Shown here: positions 15,259 to 20,734 of the stretch, one piece after another
Position numbering within the stretch: position 1 is the first letter of the stretch
Layout of the letters: every line of letters begins with the position of its first letter
NCBI GenBank assembly: GCA_021129895.1
Contig: JAJOKL010000155.1
Coordinates: forward strand, 17,773 to 38,506
DNA length: 20,734 bases
Direction: 5' to 3'
Source: Candidatus Bipolaricaulota bacterium
Lineage (GTDB): Bacteria > Bipolaricaulota > Bipolaricaulia > Bipolaricaulales > Bipolaricaulaceae
Notes under the pieces: model-generated
What the model was told of the DNA's origin: nothing
The model's database searches: none
Seen by the model: the letters and a program-made list of their open reading frames with translations, nothing else
Program-made: the position numbers and the translations under genes

Positions 15259-16032
15259 TCAATCCTCCTTTACCTTGAGATCCCCGAGCGGGAAGTACTG
15301 GAGCGCCTTTTCCACCACCCACCGGTTCGCCTCCACCGGGGACATCTGGAAGTTGGTGGGACAGTCGGCCACGATCTCCACCAAGGAGAACCCCTTGCCC
15401 TCCGCTTGGTTACGGAACGCCTTCAGGATCGCTTTCTTGGCCATTTGGATGTGCCTCGCATCGTACACCGCCTGACGGGTGATGTAAACCGGACCGTCGA
15501 GTTGAGCCAGCATCTCCGAGACCTTTAAGGGGTGGCCAGTGAGCTTGACGTCCCGCCCCTCCGGGCAGGTGACGGTCCTCTGGCCGGGCAGGGTGGTAGG
15601 GGCCATCTCCCCCCCGGTCATCCCGTAGATCTGGTTGTTCACGAAGATCACGGTGAAGTTTTCCCCCCGGTTGGCGGCGTGCACCGTCTCGGCGGTGCCG
15701 ATGGCGGCCAGGTCCCCGTCACCCTGGTAGGTGAATACGATCAGGTTTGGACTGGCGCGCTTGAGCCCGGTGGCCACCGCACAGGCCCGGCCGTGGGCCG
15801 CCTGCACGAAGTCCACGTTGTAGAACCGGAACAAAAACACGGCGCAGCCCACCGGGGCGACGCCCACAGCGCGCTCCTGGATCCCCAGCTCGTCGATGGC
15901 CTCAGCGATGAGCCGGCCGATGATGCCGTGATGGCAGCCGGGGCAGTAGGTGTACTTGGCGTCGGACAGGGACCTCGGCCGGGAGAAAACCTTCACGTAG
16001 CCCTCCGGGATTTGGGTGCTAAGCTGGGACAT
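15259..16032 (-). CDS. korB: 2-oxoacid:ferredoxin oxidoreductase, beta subunit (TPP-binding)
   Basis: A 257-residue subunit carrying thiamine pyrophosphate. It shows CPGCHHG (Cys30, Cys33), the TPP/Mg motif opening with GDGDLAAIG (104-112) and closing with VNNQIYGMTGG (Asn132, Asn133), and AAHGRACAVATGLKRA. With a separate alpha and gamma subunit this is the four-subunit type that oxidises a 2-oxoacid to its acyl-CoA and CO2 while reducing ferredoxin, or the reverse in carbon fixation. ATG 16032 lies 14 bases inside the end of korA and has GAGGTG upstream, so translation is coupled. The subfamily looks like KorB/VorA; exact substrate is uncertain. Confidence 0.94.
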   Translation of the reverse strand: MSQLSTQIPEGYVKVFSRPRSLSDAKYTYCPGCHHGIIGRLIAEAIDELGIQERAVGVAPVGCAVFLFRFYNVDFVQAAHGRACAVATGLKRASPNLIVFTYQGDGDLAAIGTAETVHAANRGENFTVIFVNNQIYGMTGGEMAPTTLPGQRTVTCPEGRDVKLTGHPLKVSEMLAQLDGPVYITRQAVYDARHIQMAKKAILKAFRNQAEGKGFSLVEIVADCPTNFQMSPVEANRWVVEKALQYFPLGDLKVKED

Positions 16033-17074
16033 GCTTTTTCACCTCGCTCAGGATCTCCCTGGGGGTGGGCACCACCCCGCCCAGCTCGCCGAAGAAGGGG
16101 GTCTTGGCCCGCCCCTCCACCGCCAACCGCACGTCCTCCCACATCTGGCCGGCGGAGAGCTCCACGGTGAGCACGGTGGGGACCCGCTCAGCCAGCCGCC
16201 GCAGGGGCCCGTAGGGGAACGGCCACAGGCTGATGGGCCGGAGCAGTCCCGCCTTGATCCCCTCCTTGCGGGCCTGGCGCACCACCGTCTTGACGATCCG
16301 GCCCACGGTGCCGTGGGCCACCAGCAGGATCTCCGCGTCCTCGGTCTCCACCTCCTCCCACCGCACCTCGTTCTCCTCGATCTCGCGGTAGGTCTCTTGG
16401 AGCACCAGGTTCATCTCCTTGAGCTTCCGGGGTTCCAGCTCGAAGGAGCGGACCACGTTGGGAGGGCGGCCCTTGGCCCCGGTGAGTGCCCACGGCTTCT
16501 CAGGGATGGTGGCCTCGTCCACCGGTGGGGGCAGCTCCACCGGCTCCATCATCTGGCCCAGCATGCCGTCGGTCAGGATCATGGCCGGCACCCGGTACCT
16601 ATCGGAGAGGTCGAACGCCAACATCACCAGCTGAGCCGCCTCAGGTACGGTGGAGGGGGCGAGGACGATGAGGCGGTAGTCGCCGTGGCCGCCGCCCTTG
16701 GTAGCCTGGAAGTAGTCCCCTTGGGCCGGGGCGATGTTCCCCAGGCCCGGCCCACCCCGCATCACGTTCACGATCACCGCCGGCAGGCGGGCGCCAGCCA
16801 GGTACGAGATCCCCTCCTGCTTGAGGCTGTTCCCCGGGGAAGAGGAGGAGGTCATGGTCCTCACCCCGGCGGCGGCCGCACCGTACACCATGTTGATGGC
16901 CGCCACCTCGGACTCCGCCTGCAGGAACACCCCGCCCCGTTTGGGGAGCTCCCGCGCCATGTACTCCACCAACTCCCCTTGGGGGGTGATGGGATAGGAG
17001 AAATAGCACTTGAGGCCCGCCCGGATGGCGGCCTCGGCGATGGCCTCGTTGCCTCGCATCAGCACCCGACTCAT
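16019..17074 (-). CDS. korA: 2-oxoacid:ferredoxin oxidoreductase, alpha subunit
   Basis: A 351-residue alpha subunit. It starts MSRVLMRGNEAIAEAAIRAGL and contains the YPITPQGELVEYMARELP motif, QAESEVAAINMVYGAAAAG, TSSSSPGNSLKQEGISYLAG and RGGPGLGNIAPAQGDYFQA, in the order expected for KorA/VorB. The last third has VAHGTVGRIVKTVV and LRPISLWPFP. The ATG at 17074 is chosen because AAGGAGG lies four bases upstream and the start overlaps the korD stop as ATGA. A longer open frame reaching 17164 runs through korD and is rejected. With korD, korB and korC it forms a complete complex whose substrate (2-oxoglutarate or branched-chain 2-oxoacids) is not settled. Confidence 0.94.
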   Translation of the reverse strand: MSRVLMRGNEAIAEAAIRAGLKCYFSYPITPQGELVEYMARELPKRGGVFLQAESEVAAINMVYGAAAAGVRTMTSSSSPGNSLKQEGISYLAGARLPAVIVNVMRGGPGLGNIAPAQGDYFQATKGGGHGDYRLIVLAPSTVPEAAQLVMLAFDLSDRYRVPAMILTDGMLGQMMEPVELPPPVDEATIPEKPWALTGAKGRPPNVVRSFELEPRKLKEMNLVLQETYREIEENEVRWEEVETEDAEILLVAHGTVGRIVKTVVRQARKEGIKAGLLRPISLWPFPYGPLRRLAERVPTVLTVELSAGQMWEDVRLAVEGRAKTPFFGELGGVVPTPREILSEVKKHVPA

Positions 17075-17310
17075 GCCGCCTCCTTGGCCCCTTGGGGCTG
17101 CAATCGGTACACCTCGATGGCCACGTCCGGGCATCCCTGGGCACAGATGGCACAGCCGGTACATTTCTCCGGCTGGACCATGGTGGCCACGTTGTAGCCG
17201 GAGCTATTGTACTCGCCGGAAAAACCCAGCACGCCGAACGGGCAGGATTCGATGCACAGGCCACAGCCCTTACACCGTTCTCTGTCGATCACCACCAGAC
17301 CCTTGAGCAT
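17071..17310 (-). CDS. korD: 2-oxoacid:ferredoxin oxidoreductase, delta (ferredoxin-like) subunit
   Basis: A 79-residue protein with two four-cysteine [4Fe-4S] motifs: CKGCGLCIESCP (Cys13, 16, 19, 23) and CTGCAICAQGCP (Cys50, 53, 56, 60). This is the electron-transfer subunit of the kor complex and the first gene of the set. ATG 17310 is chosen because AAGGAGGGG lies four bases before it; a frame extension to ATG 17331 overlaps the preceding S1-domain gene and adds only non-family residues. The 3' end overlaps the korA start. The order delta-alpha-beta-gamma is usual in bacteria with this complex. Confidence 0.93.
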   Translation of the reverse strand: MLKGLVVIDRERCKGCGLCIESCPFGVLGFSGEYNSSGYNVATMVQPEKCTGCAICAQGCPDVAIEVYRLQPQGAKEAA

Positions 17311-17327
17311 CTCCCCTCCTTGGGCCT

Positions 17328-17792
17328 TCACCCGCCCTGTGGGGGCGGTTGCTCGGTGTAGAAATGCTCAGATAAGCGTTTCGCGCGTCGCCGGCGGAGC
17401 CGGGCCAGGGCGGCCTCGGCCTCCTCCAGCCAGCGGGCCAATCGCCACTCGATGCGCTCCTTCGGCTCCCGCTCCTCCGGCAGGTGCAAGGAACGGCCGG
17501 CGAGCACGGAACGCATCTGCACCACCTCCCGATGGTACTCCAATGCCTCCCGATCCCGAGGGGTGACCCGAGACAGGGACAGCGAGGGACGTCCCAGACG
17601 ATCGAATCCGATCACCTTGAGCACCAGTTCCTGCCCCTCCCGCAGGTGATCCTCCACCCGGGTCACCGCTTCCTCAGAGATCTCGGAGATGTGGAGGAAC
17701 CCGGTCTGATCGCCGGGGAGGGAGATCACCGCCCCGTTGGGCCTGATCTCCAGGACCTTGCCCACCAGCAAGTCCCCTACGTTAGGGCTCAT
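17328..17792 (-). CDS. S1 RNA-binding domain protein
   Basis: A 154-residue protein with a single S1/OB-fold domain at residues about 3-75: VGDLLVGKVLEIRPNGAVISL, the FLHISEIS signature and ...LKVIGFDRLGRPSLSLSR. This resembles YabR-like single-S1 proteins and the S1 domain of polynucleotide phosphorylase. The rest is a charged helical stretch (EWRLARWLEEAEAALARLRRRRAKRL) likely to contact RNA or ribosomes, and a proline-rich end. The start at 17792 has only a weak ribosome binding site. It lies 39 bases after rpmB and ends 17 bases before korD. A translation or RNA-stability role is inferred; its place before the kor genes may simply reflect a shared transcript. Confidence 0.88.
   Translation of the reverse strand: MSPNVGDLLVGKVLEIRPNGAVISLPGDQTGFLHISEISEEAVTRVEDHLREGQELVLKVIGFDRLGRPSLSLSRVTPRDREALEYHREVVQMRSVLAGRSLHLPEEREPKERIEWRLARWLEEAEAALARLRRRRAKRLSEHFYTEQPPPQGG
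17332..17348 (-). other. Hairpin at the S1-gene/korD junction
   Basis: On the transcribed minus strand, CCGCCC and GGGCGG form a six-base-pair stem around a five-base loop, inside the last codons of the S1 gene and 22 bases before korD. No U-run follows in the transcript direction. It could mark a processing or partial-termination point that sets different levels for the kor genes, or simply reflect the Pro-Pro-Pro-Gln-Gly-Gly coding sequence. Confidence 0.3.
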
Positions 17793-17831
17793 CCCGGGCC
17801 TAAGTGAATGTTTTTCGGGGGGGTCCGGTGC

Positions 17832-18020
17832 TCATGCCTTCTGGACCTTGCCCGCCTTCAGGCACCGGGTACACACCCGCATGCGGCGGCGCACGCCCTT
17901 GTACACCACCCGCACCCGCTGCAGATTGGGTTGGCGTATCCGGATCGAGTGCCGCCCGGAGTGGGACACCTGCTTCCCGAACTCCGGCCGCTTGCCGCAG
18001 ATCTCGCATACTTTTGCCAT
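17832..18020 (-). CDS. rpmB: Ribosomal protein L28
   Basis: A 62-residue large-subunit protein. It begins MAKVCEICGKRPEFGKQVSHSGRHS and continues with the basic RIRQPNLQRVRV stretch. Two CxxC pairs (Cys5/Cys8 and Cys50/Cys53) make it the zinc-binding form. ATG 18020 overlaps the tsaB stop (TGATG) and has AGGAGG a few bases upstream; GTG 18023 is too close to that site. It sits between tsaB and the S1-domain gene in the same transcript direction. Confidence 0.96.
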   Translation of the reverse strand: MAKVCEICGKRPEFGKQVSHSGRHSIRIRQPNLQRVRVVYKGVRRRMRVCTRCLKAGKVQKA

Positions 18021-18679
18021 CACGCCTCCTTCTCACTCGCCAAGGGGGGCTGTAGGTAAACGGGCTCCAGGGCCCGGTCCGGCCCCCGGCGTCTGTAGAT
18101 CTCGATCCCCAGCCGAGCTATCTCCACTGGATCGGGGAAGTTCATCCCTTCCCCGGCCACCAACACTCCCTCCCGGGTCAAGAGGTCCCGGAAGGCCTGG
18201 GCTCCGCTGCCCACCACCAGAACTCCTTCCTTGTCTCGCAGCCTGGGGAGGGCCTGGCTGACCTTGATCACGGAAGCACGGCCCACCCGGGCCTGGGTGG
18301 CCCAAGCATGATACACGAAGTCGCGCCGATCGTGGATCCACACCGCCACCTGTCCCGGCCACCAGGCCACGGCCGGCAGGCCTAACGCCTCCGTCTGCCG
18401 CACCCCCACCAGGGGAAGCCTCCGAGCTTGCCCCAGGGCAGTGGCAAAGGCGATCCCGATCCTGAGGCCGGTGAAGGAGCCCGGACCCACGTCCACCGCC
18501 ACCAGTTCCAGCTCCTCAACGGGAAGGCCGCTCGTCTGCAGCACCGCCTGGACACACCCCGGCAGGAGCTCCCCGTGCTTGCGGGGGGCGTGGAAAGTGG
18601 AGGTGAAGGCCTGACCATCCCGGGTAAGCAAAGCGACCCCACCCCGATCGGTGGCGGTCTCGATGGCTAGTACATTCAC
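18020..18679 (-). CDS. tsaB: tRNA threonylcarbamoyladenosine synthesis protein TsaB
   Basis: A 219-residue partner of TsaD and TsaE in making the t6A modification at position 37 of ANN-reading tRNAs. It has the ASKHA-type start MNVLAIETATDRGGVALL and the signature VDVGPGSFTGLRIGIAFATALGQA (core at 65-75), with HAPRKHGELLP in the usual place. The start is GTG 18679, fixed by the conserved first residues. No Shine-Dalgarno sequence precedes it. Instead a -10-like TAAAAT ends nine bases upstream, suggesting a leaderless transcript starting between ribF and tsaB. Length is normal; tsaD and tsaE are not in the window. Confidence 0.95.
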   Translation of the reverse strand: MNVLAIETATDRGGVALLTRDGQAFTSTFHAPRKHGELLPGCVQAVLQTSGLPVEELELVAVDVGPGSFTGLRIGIAFATALGQARRLPLVGVRQTEALGLPAVAWWPGQVAVWIHDRRDFVYHAWATQARVGRASVIKVSQALPRLRDKEGVLVVGSGAQAFRDLLTREGVLVAGEGMNFPDPVEIARLGIEIYRRRGPDRALEPVYLQPPLASEKEA

Positions 18680-18688
18680 TGGGACCCA

Positions 18689-18717
18689 ATTTTAGCTAGT
18701 TCTGCCGGGGCTCACAA
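18689..18717 (-). promoter_or_regulatory. Promoter of tsaB, probably leaderless
   Basis: On the minus strand, TTGTGA (18717-18712) and TAAAAT (18694-18689) are separated by 17 bp. The -10 box overlaps the ribF stop codon. Initiation near 18682 would leave about three bases before the tsaB GTG at 18679. No Shine-Dalgarno lies in the short gap. This would supply tsaB, rpmB and downstream genes independently of ribF. Confidence 0.5.
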
Positions 18718-19582
18718 CCAGCCGGGGCGGGGGTGGAAGGCGAGAAAGCAGTTCTTTGGCCCGGGCCAGGTCCCGTTCCATGGCTGCGGTCAGCTCCGCC
18801 GGGGTGGCGAACCTGGCCTCCGGGCGGATGAAGGCGTAAAGGGCCACCTCCAGCTCCCCTTGGGGCTCCGGCTGAGGGGGGGAGAGGAAGTGGAGTTCCC
18901 AGGAGGGGGGGAGGTGGGGGAAGGTAGGCCGGCTCCCCCGGTAGAACAAAGCCGGCCCACCTCCGGCTTCCCAGTGGGCCCAGGCTGCGTACACCCCAGG
19001 GCGGGGGGGCACCAATCCCGGCCACGGGGAGAGGTTGACCGTGGGGAAGCCGAGCTCGCTCCCCAACCCCGCCCCCGAGACGCGTCGCCCGAACAGGACA
19101 TGGGGCCGCCCCAACAAGGCCGCCGCCTCCTCCACCCGCCCCTCCCGCACCAGGGCCCGGATGCTCCGGCTGGAGATCAACTCCCCATCTTCGGTTAGAG
19201 GTTCCACCACCTGGACCGAGAACCCGTGTTTGCGGCCCAGGGCCCGCAGCAGGGCCACGTCCCCGGAGGCCCCCTTCCCGAACCGATGGTTAGGACCGCA
19301 TACCACCCACCGGACGGCCAATCCCTCCACCAGCTCCGTCTGCACGAACTCCTCCGGGGTCATTTCTTCCACCTCTTCCCATGGCCGGACGATCACCTCG
19401 TCGCAAAGCCTTTCCAAGAGGCGCAGCTTGGCCGGAAGGGGGAGCAGGGCCTCTCCCTTGGGGGGAAAGGTGTAAGCGCACAGGGAAAGGCCTTCCCTCC
19501 TTGCTAGATCCCGGCCCTGGGAAAGGAGGGCTTGATGCCCGCGATGGACCCCATCGAACCGCCCCACCACGATGACCCGCAT
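18692..19582 (-). CDS. ribF: Bifunctional riboflavin kinase / FAD synthetase
   Basis: A 296-residue enzyme converting riboflavin to FMN and FAD. The amino-terminal adenylyltransferase domain has GRFDGVHRGHQALL (residues 7-20), CGPNHRFGKGASGD (95-108) and ISSRSIRALVREGRV (136-150). The carboxy-terminal kinase domain has VSGAGLGSELGFPTVNL and PGVYAAW, then a WELHF strand and an acidic helix as in the family. The kinase region is somewhat short and Pro/Gly-rich. ATG 19582 is used although no ribosome binding site is visible. It starts seven bases after the tolB-like stop, so coupling to that gene is likely. FMN and FAD supply is general housekeeping. Confidence 0.95.
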   Translation of the reverse strand: MRVIVVGRFDGVHRGHQALLSQGRDLARREGLSLCAYTFPPKGEALLPLPAKLRLLERLCDEVIVRPWEEVEEMTPEEFVQTELVEGLAVRWVVCGPNHRFGKGASGDVALLRALGRKHGFSVQVVEPLTEDGELISSRSIRALVREGRVEEAAALLGRPHVLFGRRVSGAGLGSELGFPTVNLSPWPGLVPPRPGVYAAWAHWEAGGGPALFYRGSRPTFPHLPPSWELHFLSPPQPEPQGELEVALYAFIRPEARFATPAELTAAMERDLARAKELLSRLPPPPRLVVSPGRTS

Positions 19583-19589
19583 GCGGGGC

Positions 19590-20417
19590 TCAGTAGGCGC
19601 CTTCGACCAGGATCACCCAGCCGCTGGGCTTGCGTTTGACGTAGGCGAGCTCTTCCCCATCCGGAGACCAGGCCGGGAAGCCGTCCCGCCACTCATCGTA
19701 GGTGAACGGGATGACCTCGCCCCCATCCCGGCGGATCACGTAGATATCGGACTGGCCGCCGCGGTTGCTCTCAAACGCCAGCCACTCCCCGTCCGGGGAG
19801 AACCTAGGATACCAATCGAAGAAGGCGTCGTCGGTGAGCTGCTGGAAGGAGCTGGTGGTGAGGTCCAGGAGGAACAGGTCCCAGCTGGTGCCGCCATCGG
19901 TCCACAGCCCCACGAAGGCAAGATAGTCCCCATCCGGGGAGAAGTCCGGGCACGCCTCGGGAAAGGGGGTATTGGTCAGTTGGTGGACTTCCCCGGTGGT
20001 GAGATCCAGGAGGAATAGGTCCGTCTGGCCGTTCTGCTCCCCGACGAAGGCGATCCGGGTCCCGTCCGGGGCCACGGCGGGCTGGGAGATAGAGGTCTCG
20101 CTGAGGTACAGCTCCTCGGGCTCCATTCCCTGCAGCCAGCCCTTCCACAGGGCGAACTTATCCTCCACTGGGGTGACATACACGAACCAATCGCCTTCCG
20201 GGCCGAACCTGCCCCAGTTCACCCACGTGTTCTCCGGGGTCACCTGGTAGGCCTCCGCCCCGGTGGGGGCCCGCCCCACCCATAGGGCCCCCTCGGCGGA
20301 GATGAGGAGCAGCTCCCCCAGGGGCGACCAGTCCAGGGCGGTGACCCACTGGAAGCCGGCCTGGGCGGAAAACCCGAGCACAAGCGCAGCCGCACAAGCT
20401 ATCCAGACTCGCATCAT
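19590..20417 (-). CDS. Secreted TolB-like beta-propeller protein
   Basis: A 275-residue protein with a signal peptide (MRVWIACAAALVLGFSAQA, cleavage near residue 20) and a mature part made of PD40/WD40-like repeats. The clearest copies are FSPDGDYLAF, FSPDGEWLAFESNRGGQSDIYV and WSPDGEELAYV, with weaker copies before them; about five blades can be drawn. It lacks the amino-terminal domain of true TolB, and no tolA, pal or other tol gene is nearby. It is therefore called TolB-like, with unknown partner. The two ATGs at 20417 and 20414 have no ribosome binding site; the 20417 codon begins five bases after a -10 box. It leads the right-hand minus-strand run and is followed by ribF after seven bases. 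Confidence 0.88.
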   Translation of the reverse strand: MMRVWIACAAALVLGFSAQAGFQWVTALDWSPLGELLLISAEGALWVGRAPTGAEAYQVTPENTWVNWGRFGPEGDWFVYVTPVEDKFALWKGWLQGMEPEELYLSETSISQPAVAPDGTRIAFVGEQNGQTDLFLLDLTTGEVHQLTNTPFPEACPDFSPDGDYLAFVGLWTDGGTSWDLFLLDLTTSSFQQLTDDAFFDWYPRFSPDGEWLAFESNRGGQSDIYVIRRDGGEVIPFTYDEWRDGFPAWSPDGEELAYVKRKPSGWVILVEGAY

Positions 20418-20422
20418 CTGTC

Positions 20423-20451
20423 ATTGTAGGTCTGAAAAGGGCGGGGAACAA
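20423..20451 (-). promoter_or_regulatory. Promoter of the tolB-like gene, leaderless
   Basis: On the minus strand, TTGTTC (20451-20446) and TACAAT (20428-20423) have a 17-bp spacer. Expected initiation (about 20414-20417) falls on the tandem ATGATG start. There is no Shine-Dalgarno sequence. Of the three leaderless candidates in the window this is the tightest. Confidence 0.6.
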
Positions 20452-20548
20452 GTGGGGGCTGGTGACCGGGGAGTCGGGGCATATCGGCCCGCACGAATCT
20501 CAAAGCCTCCTTTGGCCAAAAGGCAAGGTCCTTTCCCGCACCACAGCT

Positions 20549-20561
20549 GGGGCTCAGCCCC
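20549..20561. repeat. Palindrome within the epimerase remnant
   Basis: GGGGCTCAGCCCC is a 13-base inverted repeat (six-base arms around C20555), four bases from the in-frame stop that ends the epimerase remnant. It may be part of a small inserted element or only chance in a GC-rich gap. Confidence 0.35.
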
Positions 20562-20565
20562 CGCT

Positions 20566-20625
20566 TTAGAATCTAGCGACATAGGGACCGATGAAGCCTG
20601 TACCGCCAAGGATAAGGATTCGCAC
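20566..20625 (-). pseudogene. Amino-terminal remnant of an NAD-dependent epimerase/dehydratase
   Basis: Reading from GTG 20625 on the minus strand gives MRILILGGTGFIGPYVAR and then Phe and a TAA at 20568-20566. The GGTGFIG glycine motif after a first beta strand is the classic NAD-binding start of extended short-chain dehydrogenases such as sugar epimerases, normally about 300 residues. A frame change at 20572-20574 gives ILKRG, the expected next residues of the family, but the rest to 20430 has no convincing similarity. Only about 18 residues are clear. It lies between the tail of another minus-strand gene (26 bases upstream) and the tolB-like promoter. The gene has been frameshifted and its body lost, or the assembly has an error here. 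Confidence 0.6.
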
Positions 20626-20651
20626 AGTTGTATGTGTTTAGCGTCTGTAAA

Positions 20652-20734
20652 TCAAGCGGGCTGGGCTACCGGGGGAGCTCGCTCAAACGGAAGGGGCAGT
20701 TGCCCATCCTGGGCCAGGAGCACCTCCTTCAGAT
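20652..20734 (-). CDS. Partial coding tail of an unidentified protein
   Basis: The minus-strand frame entering from the right edge reads LKEVLLAQDGQLPLP, then about eleven more residues ending VAQPA and a TGA at 20654-20652. Its residue use looks like protein, and the other frames stop early. Only 26 residues are visible, so no family can be named. It would lie just upstream of the epimerase remnant in the same direction, possibly the former first gene of a pair. Confidence 0.35.
   Translation of the reverse strand, partial: LKEVLLAQDGQLPLPFERAPPVAQPA

Noticed and set aside
16016..17197. 393-codon plus-strand frame opposite korA
   Set aside because: His/Gly/Leu-rich mirror of the korA coding strand; korA has all family motifs.
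1..20734. CRISPR array, insertion sequence or rRNA genes
   Set aside because: No evenly spaced repeat series, transposase motif or rRNA sequence was seen; the only long repeat is the pair at 1-75 and 194-269.

Overview
The window is a GC-rich, gene-dense stretch of a bacterial chromosome. All core genes are bacterial (GlmU, peptidyl-tRNA hydrolase, ClpC, RadA, DisA, ribosomal proteins L25 and L28, RibF, TsaB). A four-subunit ferredoxin-dependent 2-oxoacid oxidoreductase suggests anaerobic metabolism, and secreted lipid-carrier-like and TolB-like proteins fit a cell with an outer membrane. Few recognisable foreign genes are present. A deep-branching anaerobe or thermophile, for example of the Bipolaricaulota/Acetothermia type, fits the mix, but this is inference from gene content and not a match I could run.

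Left block (1-4610, + strand): a 75-bp direct repeat flanks a strong sigma-70-like promoter with a perfect 16-bp palindromic operator. It drives tetR, an unrecognised secreted protein, an MMPL/RND exporter and a LolA-like periplasmic protein, ended by a strong GC hairpin. The genes overlap or nearly touch. It reads as a self-regulated envelope export operon, probably for a lipid or other hydrophobic compound.

Central block (4890-14188, + strand): glmU-prs-rplY-pth-clpC-radA-disA-punA, nearly gapless. It joins two clusters that are separate in Bacillus subtilis (glmU-prs-ctc-pth and clpC-radA-disA). Themes are cell-wall precursor and PRPP supply, translation, proteolysis, DNA repair with c-di-AMP signalling, and purine salvage. 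The DisA active-site DGA motif reads DRA here. punA runs into the end of the opposing Nudix gene, so the two gene runs overlap tail to tail.

Right block (14153-20417, - strand), in transcription order: tolB-like, ribF, tsaB, rpmB (L28), an S1-domain protein, korDABC and a Nudix hydrolase. Beyond it (20418-20734) lie the amino-terminal remnant of a frameshifted NAD-dependent epimerase and the tail of another - strand gene.

Across the window, three promoters (glmU, tsaB, tolB-like) have a -10 box only 5-11 nt before the start codon and no Shine-Dalgarno sequence. This points to leaderless mRNAs for first genes of transcripts, while most genes inside operons carry clear GGAGG sites.
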